This document shows positions 54,001-64,000 of a stretch of 64,000 nt of DNA, one piece after another. Position 1 is the stretch's first letter, and every line of letters begins with the position of its first letter. The notes beneath the pieces are model-generated. The model was not told the origin of the DNA, did not search any database, and was given only the letters and a program-made list of their open reading frames with translations. Origin of the DNA: Scleropages formosus. Its lineage: Eukaryota; Chordata; Actinopteri; Osteoglossiformes; Osteoglossidae. The translations under genes and the position numbers were made by a program. The stretch spans positions 20,299,779 through 20,363,778 of the forward strand of contig NC_041815.1 in NCBI RefSeq assembly GCF_900964775.1. Reading direction: 5' to 3'.

Positions 54001-54958
54001 CAATTCATTTTTCATTTTTCATCTCCTTTGGCCTAAGGGGGATGCGGTGGCACAGTGGGTTTGGCCGGATCCTGCTCTCTGGGGAGGTCTAGGGTTCAAG
54101 TCCTGCTTGGAGTGCCTTGCGATGGACGAGTGTCCCGTCCTGGGTGTGTCCCCTCCCCCTCCAGCCTCATGGCCTGTGTTGCCGGGTTAGGCTCCGGCTC
54201 GCCGCGACCCCGCTCGGGACGAGCGGTTTTGGCAAGTGTGTGTCTTTTGGCATAATGAAGATTTAATTAAGTCTTTTTGTCAAATTTTATGACGTTTGAG
54301 ATGAGGTCATCTTCAGAAACAGAATAAATGTATAGTCTTATTGGAAAAAAACAGCTTTGCAGGTTGCCCAGCAAATACAAAGCAATGGCGCATATTTTCA
54401 CAATTTTTGTACTCAGATGCTCACATCATATTCATAAAACATTACATGTACAATTATTTATTTAGCCGATGCTTTTTTCCAAAGTGACTTATAATCTTAA
54501 GCTACTTACAATTATTGACGCATTTATACAGCTGGGTAGCTATACTGGAGCAATTTTAGGGGAGTATCTTGCTCAGGGTAACTACAGCTGGAGGTGGGAT
54601 TCGAACCTGAAACCTTTTAAGTCTAAAGACAGCATGCGTAAAATATATTTTTCCTCAAATTTAGATTTGAAATCTGTAAAAGGATATTGTCTTAAGAAAA
54701 ACAGACCACAACTGAATATGACCATGTATGCATGTACAATGATGGAAATTTCCAGTCAACAAGGCCTGTTGCCTTTGAGATGTACTACGCACTCAGATGT
54801 ATTTGCGGTTTTGTTCTGCTGTAAATTTAAAAATATATATATGTATCTAGATGTAGTTACTTTTATTCTTTACAGGGCAAAATTTAGAAGCTGTGAGAAA
54901 ACAAAACCAGAAGATCAATGATGAAGGATCTCCTTTTCTGGGGTCCCATCCAGGATGA
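48087..54958 (+). CDS. MHC class I heavy chain, non-classical type
   Basis: Cell-surface immunoglobulin-superfamily protein. Exons: 48087-48162 (leader), 49279-49536 (alpha1), 51139-51411 (alpha2), 53366-53650 (alpha3), 53825-53995 (membrane), 54876-54958 (tail). They sum to 1146 nt, or 381 aa; all introns are phase 1, as in class I genes. Alpha1 starts GSHSLHRHC. Alpha2 has the Cys pair (GRCDLN and HECIEWL). Alpha3 is a C1-set Ig domain (ITCHVTGFYPRAVQVEWL, TYSCLVVH). The membrane exon has AALAGAVVMMCVALAVAKWR. Peptide-anchoring positions differ from classical molecules: Arg replaces Tyr7 and Leu replaces Tyr171. The frame is open throughout, so this looks functional but non-classical. Teleost lineage (L, P, H or other) not decided. 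Confidence 0.88.
48420..48720 (+). repeat. Degenerate V-SINE-like repeat
   Basis: In MHC intron 1: 'cggtggtgcagcaggtgacg' head, 'ggcggtttgaatttgctct', 'cctgcgatggatg'. Order suggests an old SINE. Confidence 0.4.
48755..48975 (-). repeat. V-SINE-like element, truncated
   Basis: Plus strand: tail 'ttcagtagacgcttttttcc', 'cactcatccatacatcactg', 'ctgaccagcatgtatttgga'. In MHC intron 1. Confidence 0.75.
49618..49762 (+). repeat. V-SINE-like 5' part
   Basis: 'gtagtgctgctgtctcatat', 'gtgggtttgattcctgctca', 'gcacgttctctctacatctg'. Ends inside the core; 3' part absent. In MHC intron 2. Confidence 0.7.
49910..50415. repeat. Decayed interspersed repeat, class unknown
   Basis: Ends 'ggccactttattaaatacac' and 'ccacaccattgcaccaccac' resemble a repeat common in fish genomes with 'GGCCACTTTATTAGGTACACC' termini-like sequence. 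I could not name its class. Confidence 0.3.
50612..50817 (+). repeat. Family-B SINE with perfect 13-bp target duplication
   Basis: Flanked by TGAACCATGGTCA at 50599-50611 and 50818-50830. Body: 'ggggtgtggtggcgtggtgg', 'ctggggttcgagtcccactt', 'gtcctgggtgtgtc', TG repeats at the 3' end. In MHC intron 2; a recent retroposition. Confidence 0.9.
50880..51076 (+). mobile_element. Tc1-like transposon 3' end
   Basis: Carries the common fish Tc1 end: 'cttggggtgcaaataattgt', 'taactgtccttcagtgaaag', 'taccaagggtgccagtaatt', 'ctggagagcactg'. It stops about 62 bp before the MHC alpha2 exon. Confidence 0.75.
52153..52357 (+). repeat. Family-A SINE, full length
   Basis: 'ggccagtagtgtattggtta', 'tattggtttgatccccacct' B box, and tail 'agctgctttggagagaaatg'. 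In MHC intron 3. Confidence 0.8.
52368..52485 (-). repeat. Family-A SINE fragment, reverse
   Basis: 'gatgcttttctccaaaaatg', 'catttgcatagctgggtag', then cut by the family-B copy that follows. Confidence 0.6.
52491..52699 (+). repeat. Family-B SINE
   Basis: 'gggggatgcagtgacacagc', 'ctggggttcaagtcctgctt', 'gggtgtgtcccctctccttc', 'tgggacaagcagcttcac'. In MHC intron 3. Confidence 0.8.
52700..53340. other. AT-rich intron 3 segment with long open frame and hairpin
   Basis: Part of MHC intron 3. An open frame of 167 codons (52794-53297, +) has no recognisable family. An imperfect inverted repeat (TTTATTATGCTTTT near 52940 and AAAAAGCATAATAAA near 52976) lies inside it. No splice or start context supports a gene. 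Confidence 0.35.
54037..54243 (+). repeat. Family-B SINE
   Basis: 'gggggatgcggtggcacagt', 'ctagggttcaagtcctgctt', 'ccgctcgggacgagcggttt', short TG end. In the last MHC intron. Confidence 0.85.
54453..54640 (-). repeat. Family-A SINE, reverse
   Basis: 'tagccgatgcttttttccaa', 'gcatttatacagctgggtag', 'gaggtgggattcgaacctga' (B-box complement). In the last MHC intron. Confidence 0.75.
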
Positions 54959-55828
54959 AACCTGTCACTCTGCAGCCTTGAATTGGCTCCAGATGCCCAC
55001 TGCTCTGAATGTATTGTTACTGGTAATGGATAGAATGAATGTAAACTTTATTTTAAGCATGTGTGTGGCTCTCTGTACGTATAGTCTTCCCTCGTCTTAT
55101 GATGGTATTGCTTTCCTGAAAAATCCTCTTGTCTTGAAGATGTGAATACCATTACTTGTGACGGTAAACATTTTTATGCAAAAACTGACACCTATTAAAA
55201 CGGTAAACATTTTAGCATCAAAACTGACTGTTCATGCTATTTATGCTGAACATGAAGCCCCATTAAAATAAATACAACTTCAACATTTAACATCAGTTAT
55301 TGTAACACAACATAACAAGGCCATTTTCCTTCATCTCCTACCCTGTAATACTCTATGGCTGAGTACATGAGGCTCCTTCAGCTCTTTCGTAGCCATTCCG
55401 TACCATGCACTGAAAAAAAATGCTCACAGTCAAAACATATTTATTGTTTTTGTATTAAATAGTCAGTTCCATAATTGATTCATTGGAATTACCACAGGAA
55501 CAGTCGTGGCTTGTAAGCATCCTCTACATATTCTTCAGGAAATGGAGTGACGGGTAAGGAACAACATCTCATTCACTGGTCCTTTACCATTGTTAAAACT
55601 TCCATTTGTGATAAAAATTTCGTTTCTGCATTAGCGATCCTTTACCATGGTATTTGTGATAACTGAGGTCAGTGGAGCAACCATGCCTGAGCTGGCCTGT
55701 TGGTGATCTGTTTTACTCACCCCAGTACGGGACAGAGAAAGAAAAGGTCATCGAAAAACATCCTGCTCCTACACTGCTTTTTGCATCATTGCATCCAGCA
55801 GGATCACCACCTCCTTCCACAAACAAAA

Positions 55829-56030
55829 AACACACACTGAAACCACTTGTCCCAAGCAGGGTTGCGGCAAACCAGAGCCAAACCCGGCAACACAGGGCGT
55901 AAGGCTGGAGGGGGAGGGGACACACCCAGGATGGGACATCAGTCCATCACAAGGCACCCCAAGCAGGACTCAAACCCCAGACCCACCAGAGAGAAGGCAC
56001 AGGTCAAACCCGCTGCACCACCACACCCCC
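55829..56030 (-). repeat. Family-B SINE, reverse
   Basis: 'gaaaccacttgtcccaagca', 'ggacacacccaggatgggac', 'aggactcaaaccccagaccc'. Flanks share 'acaaaaaaca', a possible target duplication. Confidence 0.85.
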
Positions 56031-56511
56031 ACCAACAAAAAACATGAAATTTTAATCTTTCTATGTACAAACCCAAAACAACCCATTCATCAGTCACCCG
56101 TTGGATGTTCCTGCAGAAATCGATCAAATTCAGCATCCGGTGGTGGACTGAGATGTTTCAAGCTGCCACATTCCAGTGACACCATACGACATTTGTATCT
56201 GTGACACAGTCATACGGTTCTCACACACTGCTCATTATGCTGAGCCTCCGCATGGCTGCAACCCTACACTGGACGAGCAATCGTCTGTCAGTAGTGTGTT
56301 TTTTGCTCCCCATTCTTGAAGTGAAGCCATGCCAGTTTAAAACTGGGTTCACAGGACAGTCTGAGCATAAGATGCAAATCAGACAAACTCTTCACTTTTT
56401 AGGGCTCCAAAGCACTGTACTGTTAGTAAGCCACAATCCTCACTCATGTGCATTTTTTCAAAACATAAACTATAAACAGCTAATTAATATGAATTATAAA
56501 TGGGCAGAATG

Positions 56512-56877
56512 GAGACACAGCAAGTAGAGATGCTATTTCACAGCACCTGGGGGGGGGGGGGGTCTGAGAGGATGTGGAGTCAATCCTCGCTCAGTCTGTG
56601 TGGAGTTTGCATGTTCTTCCCATGTCTGCGTGGGTTTCCACCGGGTGCTCTGGTTTCCTCCCACAGTCCAAAGACATGCTGGTCGGGTTCACAATTAGTG
56701 TGTGAGTGACAGAGAGAGTGTGTGTTCCCCTGATGTATGGATGAGCAACCCAGTGTAAGTAGTGTATCTAGCAGTGTAAGTCACCGCGGTGAATAAGGTG
56801 TGTGGGCTGATAACACTGCATTGAGTTCACTGGAAGTTGCTTTGGAGAAATGCGGCTGCTAAATAAATAAATGTGAA
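56512..56877 (+). repeat. V-SINE-like element, near complete
   Basis: Head 'gacacagcaagtagagatgc', a G run, core 'gcatgttcttcccatgtctg' and 'tttcctcccacagtccaaag', tail 'agttgctttggagaaatgcg'. Best full-length family-C copy in the window. Confidence 0.85.
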
Positions 56878-57344
56878 TTTTAGCAACGTGACGTGAGTTT
56901 GCTACAGTTGCAAAGCTCTTCGTATTACATTGTCTTATGATCAGTACTAATTTTCAAACATATTCTCTTCTGTAAATCCTGCCATCTAGGGCATTAATAG
57001 CATGTCAAGAATTCTGCAATGTAACTTATACTTCATTATTTAATCACTCCAAAATGGAGCCAAACTTAGATGATAAAGAGAACATTTAGAAATTTATAAC
57101 AAATCCTCTGTGAATCAGGCTGTTAGTTCTTGGTACAGAATGTGTTATTTCCATTCTAAAAGACTTTCTGCAGTACATTAGACGTGAACGGTACTTGGAA
57201 CAAGCTATGGGTTACTAAGTGGGTTTATCTGTTTACACAAGATGTGGGAGCTTGTTGTCATCCATGATACAAGCAGCACTAACTGATGTTAAACTGGACA
57301 GCTAAAACTACACGGCATTTAAAAAGGTTAGGTGATTTCAACAG

Positions 57345-57553
57345 GGGATGCAGTGGCGCAGTGGGCTTGAACAGGTCCTGCTCTCCGGTGGGTCTGGGGT
57401 TTGAGTCCCACTTGGGGTGCCTTGCAATGGACTGGTGTCCCGTCCTGGGTGTTTCCCCTCCCCCTCCAGCCTTATGCCCTAGGGCGTGTTGCCAGGTTAA
57501 GCTCTGGCTCCCTGTGACCCCACATGGGACAAGTGGTTTCAGATGATGTGTGT
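57345..57553 (+). repeat. Family-B SINE with 10-bp target duplication
   Basis: ATTTCAACAG flanks both sides (57335-57344 and 57554-57563). Body: 'gggatgcagtggcgcagtgg', 'ctggggtttgagtcccactt', 'gtcctgggtg'. Confidence 0.9.
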
Positions 57554-58232
57554 ATTTCAACAGATTTTCACCAATAGTTAGCATTGTTGTAAATAATTTA
57601 ATAATTCCCAGTTCTCAACGCAAGTTGCCAGTTGTTGCACAACCGTCCAACTCCTTGTACATTCCAGTTTCAGTGCTAAGAAGATTTGGGTAAATACTTA
57701 ACTAAAAATGGACAAGAAATTAACTGTGTGTCCAAAAATGATTAACAGTTATAGAAACAAAAAAAGGCTAGAGATACAGTTTTAAGATTTTAGTGGCATC
57801 TTCTCATTTATAATGCACGTTTAAAGACTGCACAGAGAACACCCACATCAGTGTGACAGTTGGTTAATTAAAAATTTCAGTCAGAATTATTTGTTCAGAT
57901 ATGTTATCAGGATCAAAGGCCTGAAATACAGTATGTTATTCAGATACATTGAACATATTGTCCTAGAGTATGACATCCTCGCAGTTCTATATATCCACAG
58001 GCTGATACTTGGACGACAGAGGAGACCATTTGAATTGAATCACTTCTGAATTCACTTGTCTACACTCAAACTGGTCACAAGTGCAAGCTACAGTAAATTA
58101 AAAGCCTGATTTGTCCAGTGGCATCTCCAAAAAACATGGGACAGGACCTGGTTGGAAAGCTTCTACACAGTAAGCATCCAATCCACATGTATATAGATAC
58201 AGGCATAACAAGACCAAAGGCATGGCAGTCCA

Positions 58233-61184
58233 TCAAATGAGTGCAAACATAACTACAGGAACCAAGACACCCATCAGCATTACAAACGGCATAATTTCTC
58301 TCCTCTCAGCGCTACTTGAGCTCTCCTTTGATGATCCCTCCTGGCTGGAGGACAAGCGGCAGCGCATCAGGTTTCCGGCTCCATCCCATATTAGGAGCAC
58401 TGCCTGTGGGAAGCAGCAGCTAGACTTGTACCTCACACGGAGGGGAGCCACGCTGGCCCAAGCAGAAATGTTCAATGGTGATTCTCCCTGCCGCAACAGG
58501 GGCACCTCATGTCTCTCATGTCTATGTCTGTCATAGCTGTGTCCATTAACGCCATGTCTGTCATGTCTGTGTCCATCACTTCCATGTCTGTTAGCATCAT
58601 ATTCTTGACCCCTTTTCCCATCCGTCCTCCGTTTTCTCCCTTCCCGTGCCCGGTGTCCGTGGATGAGACTGAGGGTCCCCTCACCGTGTAAGAGCTGAAG
58701 GGCAGCCAAACCAGACTGCCCCTTGTCAGATATGGTGAAAGACACAGCCCAGCTGCCATGACTGCAGACAGGTGGGCAGGATGCCTCCACTCGCATCGGG
58801 GAACAAGATGGGGGGTGCCAGTCAGGGTCCTTGGGAGAAGGAGAAGACATGAGATTACTGCAAGTGAAATGCATAGAGATCGTGGGAAGGGTTATTCTAA
58901 GATCAAGGCCACGTCACGTGTCTCACCGGTGGAATGATAGTCAGGTGCACCACAGCGTAGTTCCCATCAGGGGAATCCTGTGCTCGAACAGTGAGAATGA
59001 GCGTGACTGCCCCTCCTGGCTCTGCAGTACTAGGGGTGTTGATCTCCACCTCCCCTGTCACTGACCCTCTCTCATCCACAAACAGCCTTCATGGAAGAAA
59101 AGGAGGCAGGAGAACACAAACTTTTGAAATACATTAGTAACACACACACACACACACACACACCATCTGAAACAGCTTGTCCCATACGGTGTCACGGGGA
59201 ACCGGAGCCTAACCCGGCAACACAGGGCGAAAGGCTGGAGGGGGAGGGGACACACCCAGGACGGGACGCCAGTCCATCACACAGCACCCCAAGCGGGACT
59301 CGAACCACAGACCCACCAGAAAGCAGGACCTGGTTCAACCCACTCCACCACTGCGCCCCCATGAGTAATTCCCATTTAATAATAAACATGTCCATTTAAA
59401 TTAGCTGCGTATTCACTTGCTGTATATTTTACCCTACAGTTTAGGGGATCTGAGGAAATGGGTTAATTACACACACACACATTTTCAGAACCGCTTGTCC
59501 CATACAGGGTCACAGGAAACCGGAGCCTACCCGGTAACACAGGGCGTAAGGGGAGGGGACACACCCAGGACGGGACGCCAGTCCGTCGCAAGGCACCCCA
59601 AGCGGGACTCAAACCCCAGACCCACCGGAAAGCAGGACTGTGGTCCAACCCACTGCGCCACCGCACCCCTATAGGTTAATTACTTTTGGGGTAATTACCT
59701 CGATAACAGTCAAGGCCCTTGAAACAAAAACATTATGAGAGAAACAGATTTTCATTATTCACAATGCCACTATCAAAGCCTTTTAATTGTCTCCTCACCT
59801 TTGAGGACCTGACTGCGAGAGGAACCCTCGGTCATTCTCCGTATTCAGCTTAAAGTGCCGTGCTGGACCGTGGTTCAACACGTGAAAGCGCACCACGGCT
59901 CTGTGACCAGGGACCAGGTGTGGTGCAGAAAGGACCTGTAAGGGGGGAAGAGAGAGAGAATAACCTCCCTCCACCCCATGATGCATCCCATCATCTGGCC
60001 CAACAGAACACATCCCACGCATCTAGACCAAACTACTCTTCTCTCAAGAAGAGTGAGACTGTGGGTTTCCCTCTCGTAACGAGTGTAATTAATTCCTGAA
60101 AATCTGCTTGAAAGATGAGTTATTTGTATTATTATTATTATTAAGATGAATACAACTTAATTACGATCAATTTAAAGGGGGAAAAAACAAGGTTTTCCCG
60201 AACCGCAAAAGATTCACTCATTTTTTCATGTATGAAATTCCAAGCTTATCTCAAAAACTGAGAAAATCTAATTCAGCTGCGCGTTGCTGCAGATGTGTAC
60301 CTCAATCCGTACATGGGTAGGCTGGACAATCTCTGTAGAGACCCTCTCCAGTGGGCCTCCCAAGCCGTCCCTCCCACACAAACGCACACTGAAGGGCTCT
60401 CGGGGCACAGACTCCATCCTGCCAACCAGCTCTTCCCCAGAGGCAGAGGAGGATGAGGAGTTTAGCGGCACCTCCAGCAGACTCTCCCCATTAACACCCA
60501 GCAAGGTCACATGGGTAAAGGATGCCTCATCACGAGGGGACAGGCCCGTCACCGAAAGCACCACGAAAGTGGGCACACCTCCGGGGAAAGAACACACACG
60601 TCGTGTTTATACCACACGCGCCGAGACTCGGGCCAAGAACAGAAGCGCGCACGCACTGATGGAAAAAGAGGAAGGAACACACACAGCATGTTCAGCTCAC
60701 CTGCTACCGGAGTGCCTTCCACCTTGGCAAGACCCGGGTGAGTCCCATTGTCCTCCACGGCAAAGTAGTACAGAAAGTCCACGCTGCTGTCGCCTGAGGA
60801 ATTGGACAGGAAACAGATCGTTGGACAGTGTGTTTACAAGCCCTTACCGCAGACCAGAGCACTCCCTGCACCCTCTGCTTTCACAGCTGCTGTCAGTCAG
60901 TACACAGTTTCACTAATACACTGTACAGTGTGTTGCTGTATTTACAGTATGGTACCGATGGCATTAAGTGCGATGTGTCCCTCTGACCGGACACTGAGGT
61001 GCCACTGGCCACGTTGAATGGGGTCCAGCAGGGCGATCCTGAAAAGACCCTGGAACCTCTCGAGCTCAGCAAGGGGACCTGGATCTCCCAGAAGGGACTG
61101 AATGTGACCTGAGAGGAACATAGAGAAACACCATTAGAAAAAAAGGGGGAGGGAGGGAAAGATATCAAGCAAGAATGGACATTC

Positions 61185-61215
<31 letters not shown>

Positions 61216-63756
61216 TTTCTGAACCGCTTGTCCCATACGGGGGTTGCGGGGAACCGGAGCCTACCCGGCAACACAGGGCGCAAGGCCGGAGGGGACGCAC
61301 CCAGGACGGGACGCCAGTCCGTCGCAAGGCACCCCAAGCAGGACTCAAACCCCAGACCCACTATAGAGCAAGACCCGGTCCAACCTACTGCGCCACCGCA
61401 CCCCCACACATTCAGTACATTTTCAGTTAATCGTCATGTGGACCCTTTCACGGATCTAATTCTGTTGTTCTTTGCCAGAGCGTCCAGATCTCGGTCAGCG
61501 TGTGCTGATGCGCAGAACTGTCAGCGGACGCATCAGTGTGTCAGCGTGTGGTTCGGTTAGTGTCAGTCACCTAAGGTTTGTGCGACTGTGTGATCCTGTA
61601 CTCCCTACCTGTTGGGTTAGTGAGGATGCAGTGTTTCAGAGTGCCAGCCAGGTGCAGGGTAACAGTCTTCACCGCTTGGTCCACGTGGAAGCTGTGGTTG
61701 AGGACGGACGAGGAGTCGCTCTCAGCATGCAGTAGTGTGACCTGTAGGGGGAGCCAGGTCTTAGAAAGGGTTACTGTAAAAACGGTAAGCATCTGGCTGA
61801 AATGTATGCATCGGTTGCATCAGTCTTATCAAATACAATGTCATGAACTTTTTTTGAGTAATGAGCTTTTCACCATTATTAACTTTTTTGAGAAGTATTA
61901 GTATTTGTTCCATAAAGGGAGCTACCGAAGCAATTTGAATCATGCACCTTCATCCGATGAACCGAGAGACAGAGAGTGCAAATAGTAAGAGCTGCCTTGC
62001 GGTTTCCAAAAGAGCGGAGAAGCAGTCAGTAGGTGGACAAGCTGTAGATGATCCTGCGGTTTCTAAATCTACACGTTTTGAGCTGTCAGTGAAGGGCTGC
62101 CTCTCCACCTCCCTCCGCAGCTCTATGTAATGCCTTGGGTTCCATAGTTGGTCTAGCTGGTCCACCTCTGACAGCCTTCTTATGTACAGTGTGTCGTAAG
62201 TACCTCTGCCAGCAAGTTCAAAATGCCTAGGTGCATGCATGAGCCACAAGGGCCAAACCCATCGAACCCACGTCCTCTCGCACCACCGAGGCGCCGTGAA
62301 ACAGCAGCACTACACGCTGTGCCACCGTGCTGCCCCATTACACAAGCACCGCCCGGTGGAACTGATGATGAGCCCCTCTCCTGCTCCGTGGTATATTGAA
62401 CTTAAACTTTTTGAGTAACAAAACAACAAGTCCCAATTAACTTTGGAATTTGGGAATCAACTGTACATTGTTTCTACATTAATGAAATCTGCATCTCTTT
62501 TATATGCGTACTTCCCCTACAGTACCTTGTTGCCAGCAGTGTTGTCCTGGACAATGGCAGACACTCTCTGGATGTCACTGTTAGTGGTGAAGATGGTCAA
62601 TCCACCTGACACTGAAGAGAGCCTGGTGTACAGGAAGAATCTTTCTGCAGACAACGCCTCCCTCCTCTTCCGTGCTCCCCTGCCTCTTCCCACACTGCTT
62701 GAGTCCTCTGTCAGCAGGAAGGTCACCTGGTGCATGAAAGGTGAGGATCAACGGTTATGGGTTTAGCTGTAGACAAGCATGAGGTTTAATGGCCTTGAGA
62801 GGTTTGGGGGAGGGGTTATGATATAATGTGAGATGTAGGACCTTGCTCTGCTTCTCCAGGGCCAGCGCCTCTACTGTGCTGTTGAGATGGGCATCCTTGG
62901 GAGAGGCATCAGTGAAGACAAAGATCTCCGACAGGGGAGGGCTGTGAGTCAGGGCCAGCTGGGATGCACAGCACAACTTTAAACAGTCATGTAGGCAACT
63001 ACAGGCTCCACACACCAACAGACCTCAGCAGATTATGGGCAGGTCTTCACATGTCTGCTACATATACAGTACATATCTAATGTCACAAAGGTGTCATATA
63101 TTGGTCCAGTATAACGTACAGCTTGACAGTTGATTTCCTGTTATCAGCTGTAATTCGTGCAAAAGGAAAATGGAAAAATCTAGATACGTTTGATCATTAT
63201 AATGTATTTCATTACGTTTACATTTATTTAATTAGCAGACACTTTTCTCTAAAGCGATGGCAAAATTTCATGATGGAAAAATAAACTGTATAATATATTT
63301 ACGTAAGGAGAAAGCTCATGTGGCCCTCCTACCGCTCTGCACCTCCCTTTTACCCACCAACACTGCAGAGAGGCACATTTCTGGCTCATCTCCTCCCCCA
63401 AGGGCTGTCAGATTTTCCAGGTAGTGCATAAACATCTCAGGATCTTCCGTCTCATAAACAGGACCTACATCTGCGACACAGGTCACCCGGTTAAACCATT
63501 GCCCCACAGCTCCTCAACCCAGACAATGCGTAGTGCCCAGGACAGTAGGGTGGCTGTAGACTGCATCCTCTTGCTTGAATCCTCACCTGGGTCATGGAAG
63601 GGCACCAGCAGGTAGGTTCCTGGCTGCTCAGGGTCATGAGCACGCGCTTGGATGATAGATAGGGCACGGAGGCGGGCAGCTGTGATCTCCTCAAACATAC
63701 TGCCCGTTGTGTCCATCACAAAGACCAATGCTGGCCGCTCCCTGACACTGAGCAGC
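58233..63756 (-). CDS. vwa7: von Willebrand factor A domain-containing protein 7, C-terminal part
   Basis: Human VWA7 lies in the MHC class III region; its molecular role is poorly known. Exons, minus strand: 63756-63587, 63470-63358, 62958-62842, 62726-62526, 61741-61609, 61108-60956, 60793-60701, 60578-60301, 59935-59799, 59086-58927, 58829-58233. The first two-thirds follow human VWA7 block by block: [16 protein letters not shown] (MIDAS of the VWA domain), [35 protein letters not shown]. The last exon holds a His/Asp-rich repeat (about 58510-58610) and ends in a hydrophobic stretch ([20 protein letters not shown], stop), suggesting a membrane or GPI anchor. The 5' exons lie beyond the window; the first listed exon starts in phase 2. 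Frame is intact throughout. Confidence 0.9.
59140..59360 (-). repeat. Family-B SINE, reverse
   Basis: CA repeats, 'ggacacacccaggacgggac', 'gcgggactcgaaccacagac'. Flanks ATTAGTAA and ATGAGTAA look like a target duplication. In a vwa7 intron. Confidence 0.85.
59471..59673 (-). repeat. Family-B SINE with perfect 10-bp target duplication
   Basis: GGTTAATTAC on both sides (59461-59470 and 59674-59683). CA start, 'gaaccgcttgtcccatacag', 'gcgggactcaaaccccagac'. Same vwa7 intron as the copy at 59140. Confidence 0.9.
60060..60115. repeat. Possible Tigger-type end fragment
   Basis: 'ttccctctcgtaacgagtgt' with 'taattcctgaaaatctgctt' resembles the sequence at 55082 and common Tigger-like ends. Short and unpaired. 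Confidence 0.25.
61191..61407 (-). repeat. Family-B SINE with perfect 12-bp target duplication
   Basis: ACATTCAGTACA on both sides (61179-61190 and 61408-61419). CA repeats, 'gaaccgcttgtcccatacgg', 'gcaggactcaaaccccagac'. In a vwa7 intron. Confidence 0.9.
62258..62338 (-). repeat. V-SINE-like 5' part, reverse
   Basis: 'cgaacccacgtcctctcgca', 'ccgaggcgccgtgaaacagc', 'gctgtgccaccgtgctgccc'. In a vwa7 intron. Confidence 0.65.
63214..63262 (-). repeat. Shared SINE/LINE tail fragment
   Basis: 'gtttacatttatttaattag' then 'gacacttttctctaaagcga'. In a vwa7 intron. Confidence 0.6.
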
Positions 63757-64000
63757 CTGCGTGTCAGACAGAGAGAAAGCACAAAGTGTGCACACCTGGA
63801 CATCAGACTGAACGGTGTGCTATGTTGTATAACACTGTTCCACCCAAAATAGGAATGACCCATGTCACAGAGGATGAGTACTGAGAGAAAAAGCTCAATT
63901 AGGGCAGATACAGGATTAATTAAACAGTTTAGTACTCAGCTTAAATACTTGCATTTACATCAGGGCTGGGCAAGCCTGATATGATTTTTTGATACATTTA
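63757..64000. other. vwa7 intron, right edge
   Basis: No exon recognised; the upstream vwa7 exons lie past the window. Confidence 0.4.

Larger units (their letters stand above)
54959..58232. other. Region between the MHC and vwa7 stops
   Basis: The two genes converge here. AATAAA near 55267 could end the MHC transcript. At 55082-55140 a 'cttccctcgtcttatgatgg' motif resembles a Tigger-type end, unconfirmed. SINEs: 55829-56030 (B), 56512-56877 (V-SINE), 57345-57553 (B). No gene seen. Confidence 0.45.

Noticed and set aside
58222-58536. Plus-strand open frame over the last vwa7 exon
   Set aside because: Antisense shadow of a well-supported vwa7 exon.

Overview
The window is ray-finned fish genomic DNA on one chromosome. 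It has intron-rich vertebrate genes with GT-AG junctions, CpG-rich promoters, and dense tRNA-derived SINEs, L2-type LINE tails, and hAT, Tigger and Tc1 remnants. A very abundant SINE (called family B here), whose 3' end runs into TG repeats, reminds me of osteoglossomorph (arowana-like) genomes. That assignment is from memory and tentative.

Layout. 226-3375 (+): 3' half of vasp. 9.1-17.46 kb (+): akt2, with a CpG-rich leader at 9.1-10 kb and 13 coding exons giving 480 aa. 20461-23811 (+): ccnp (cyclin P/CNTD2-like), 9 exons, 394 aa. 25.3-32.31 kb (+): a cipc-like CLOCK-interacting repressor, 535 aa, with E-box and CRE sites upstream. 36495-41595 (-): an SLC6 transporter of the GABA/betaine/taurine branch, 14 exons, 619 aa. 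45455-45605 (-): a decayed copy of one of its exons. 48087-54958 (+): an MHC class I heavy chain, 6 exons, 381 aa, non-classical by residue. 58233-63756 (-): C-terminal part of vwa7, 11 exons, continuing beyond the right edge.

My exon models keep reading frame across every intron; spliced lengths of akt2, ccnp, cipc, slc6a and the MHC gene are exact multiples of three. They were built by eye from splice signals and remembered family sequences.

Context. vasp, akt2 and ccnp are all on human 19q13. vwa7 sits in the human MHC class III region, so its neighbourhood to an MHC class I gene is a conserved theme. The cipc-like gene beside akt2 fits a 14q/19q paralogon (EVL/VASP, AKT1/AKT2) and may be an ohnolog that mammals lost.

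I found no prokaryote-style novel system. The best leads are the non-classical MHC class I gene, unusual substrate-site residues in the SLC6 protein, the His/Asp-rich repeat in vwa7, a shared 3' tail linking SINE families to an L2-type LINE, and a burst of family-B SINEs with perfect target-site duplications around the MHC/vwa7 interval.
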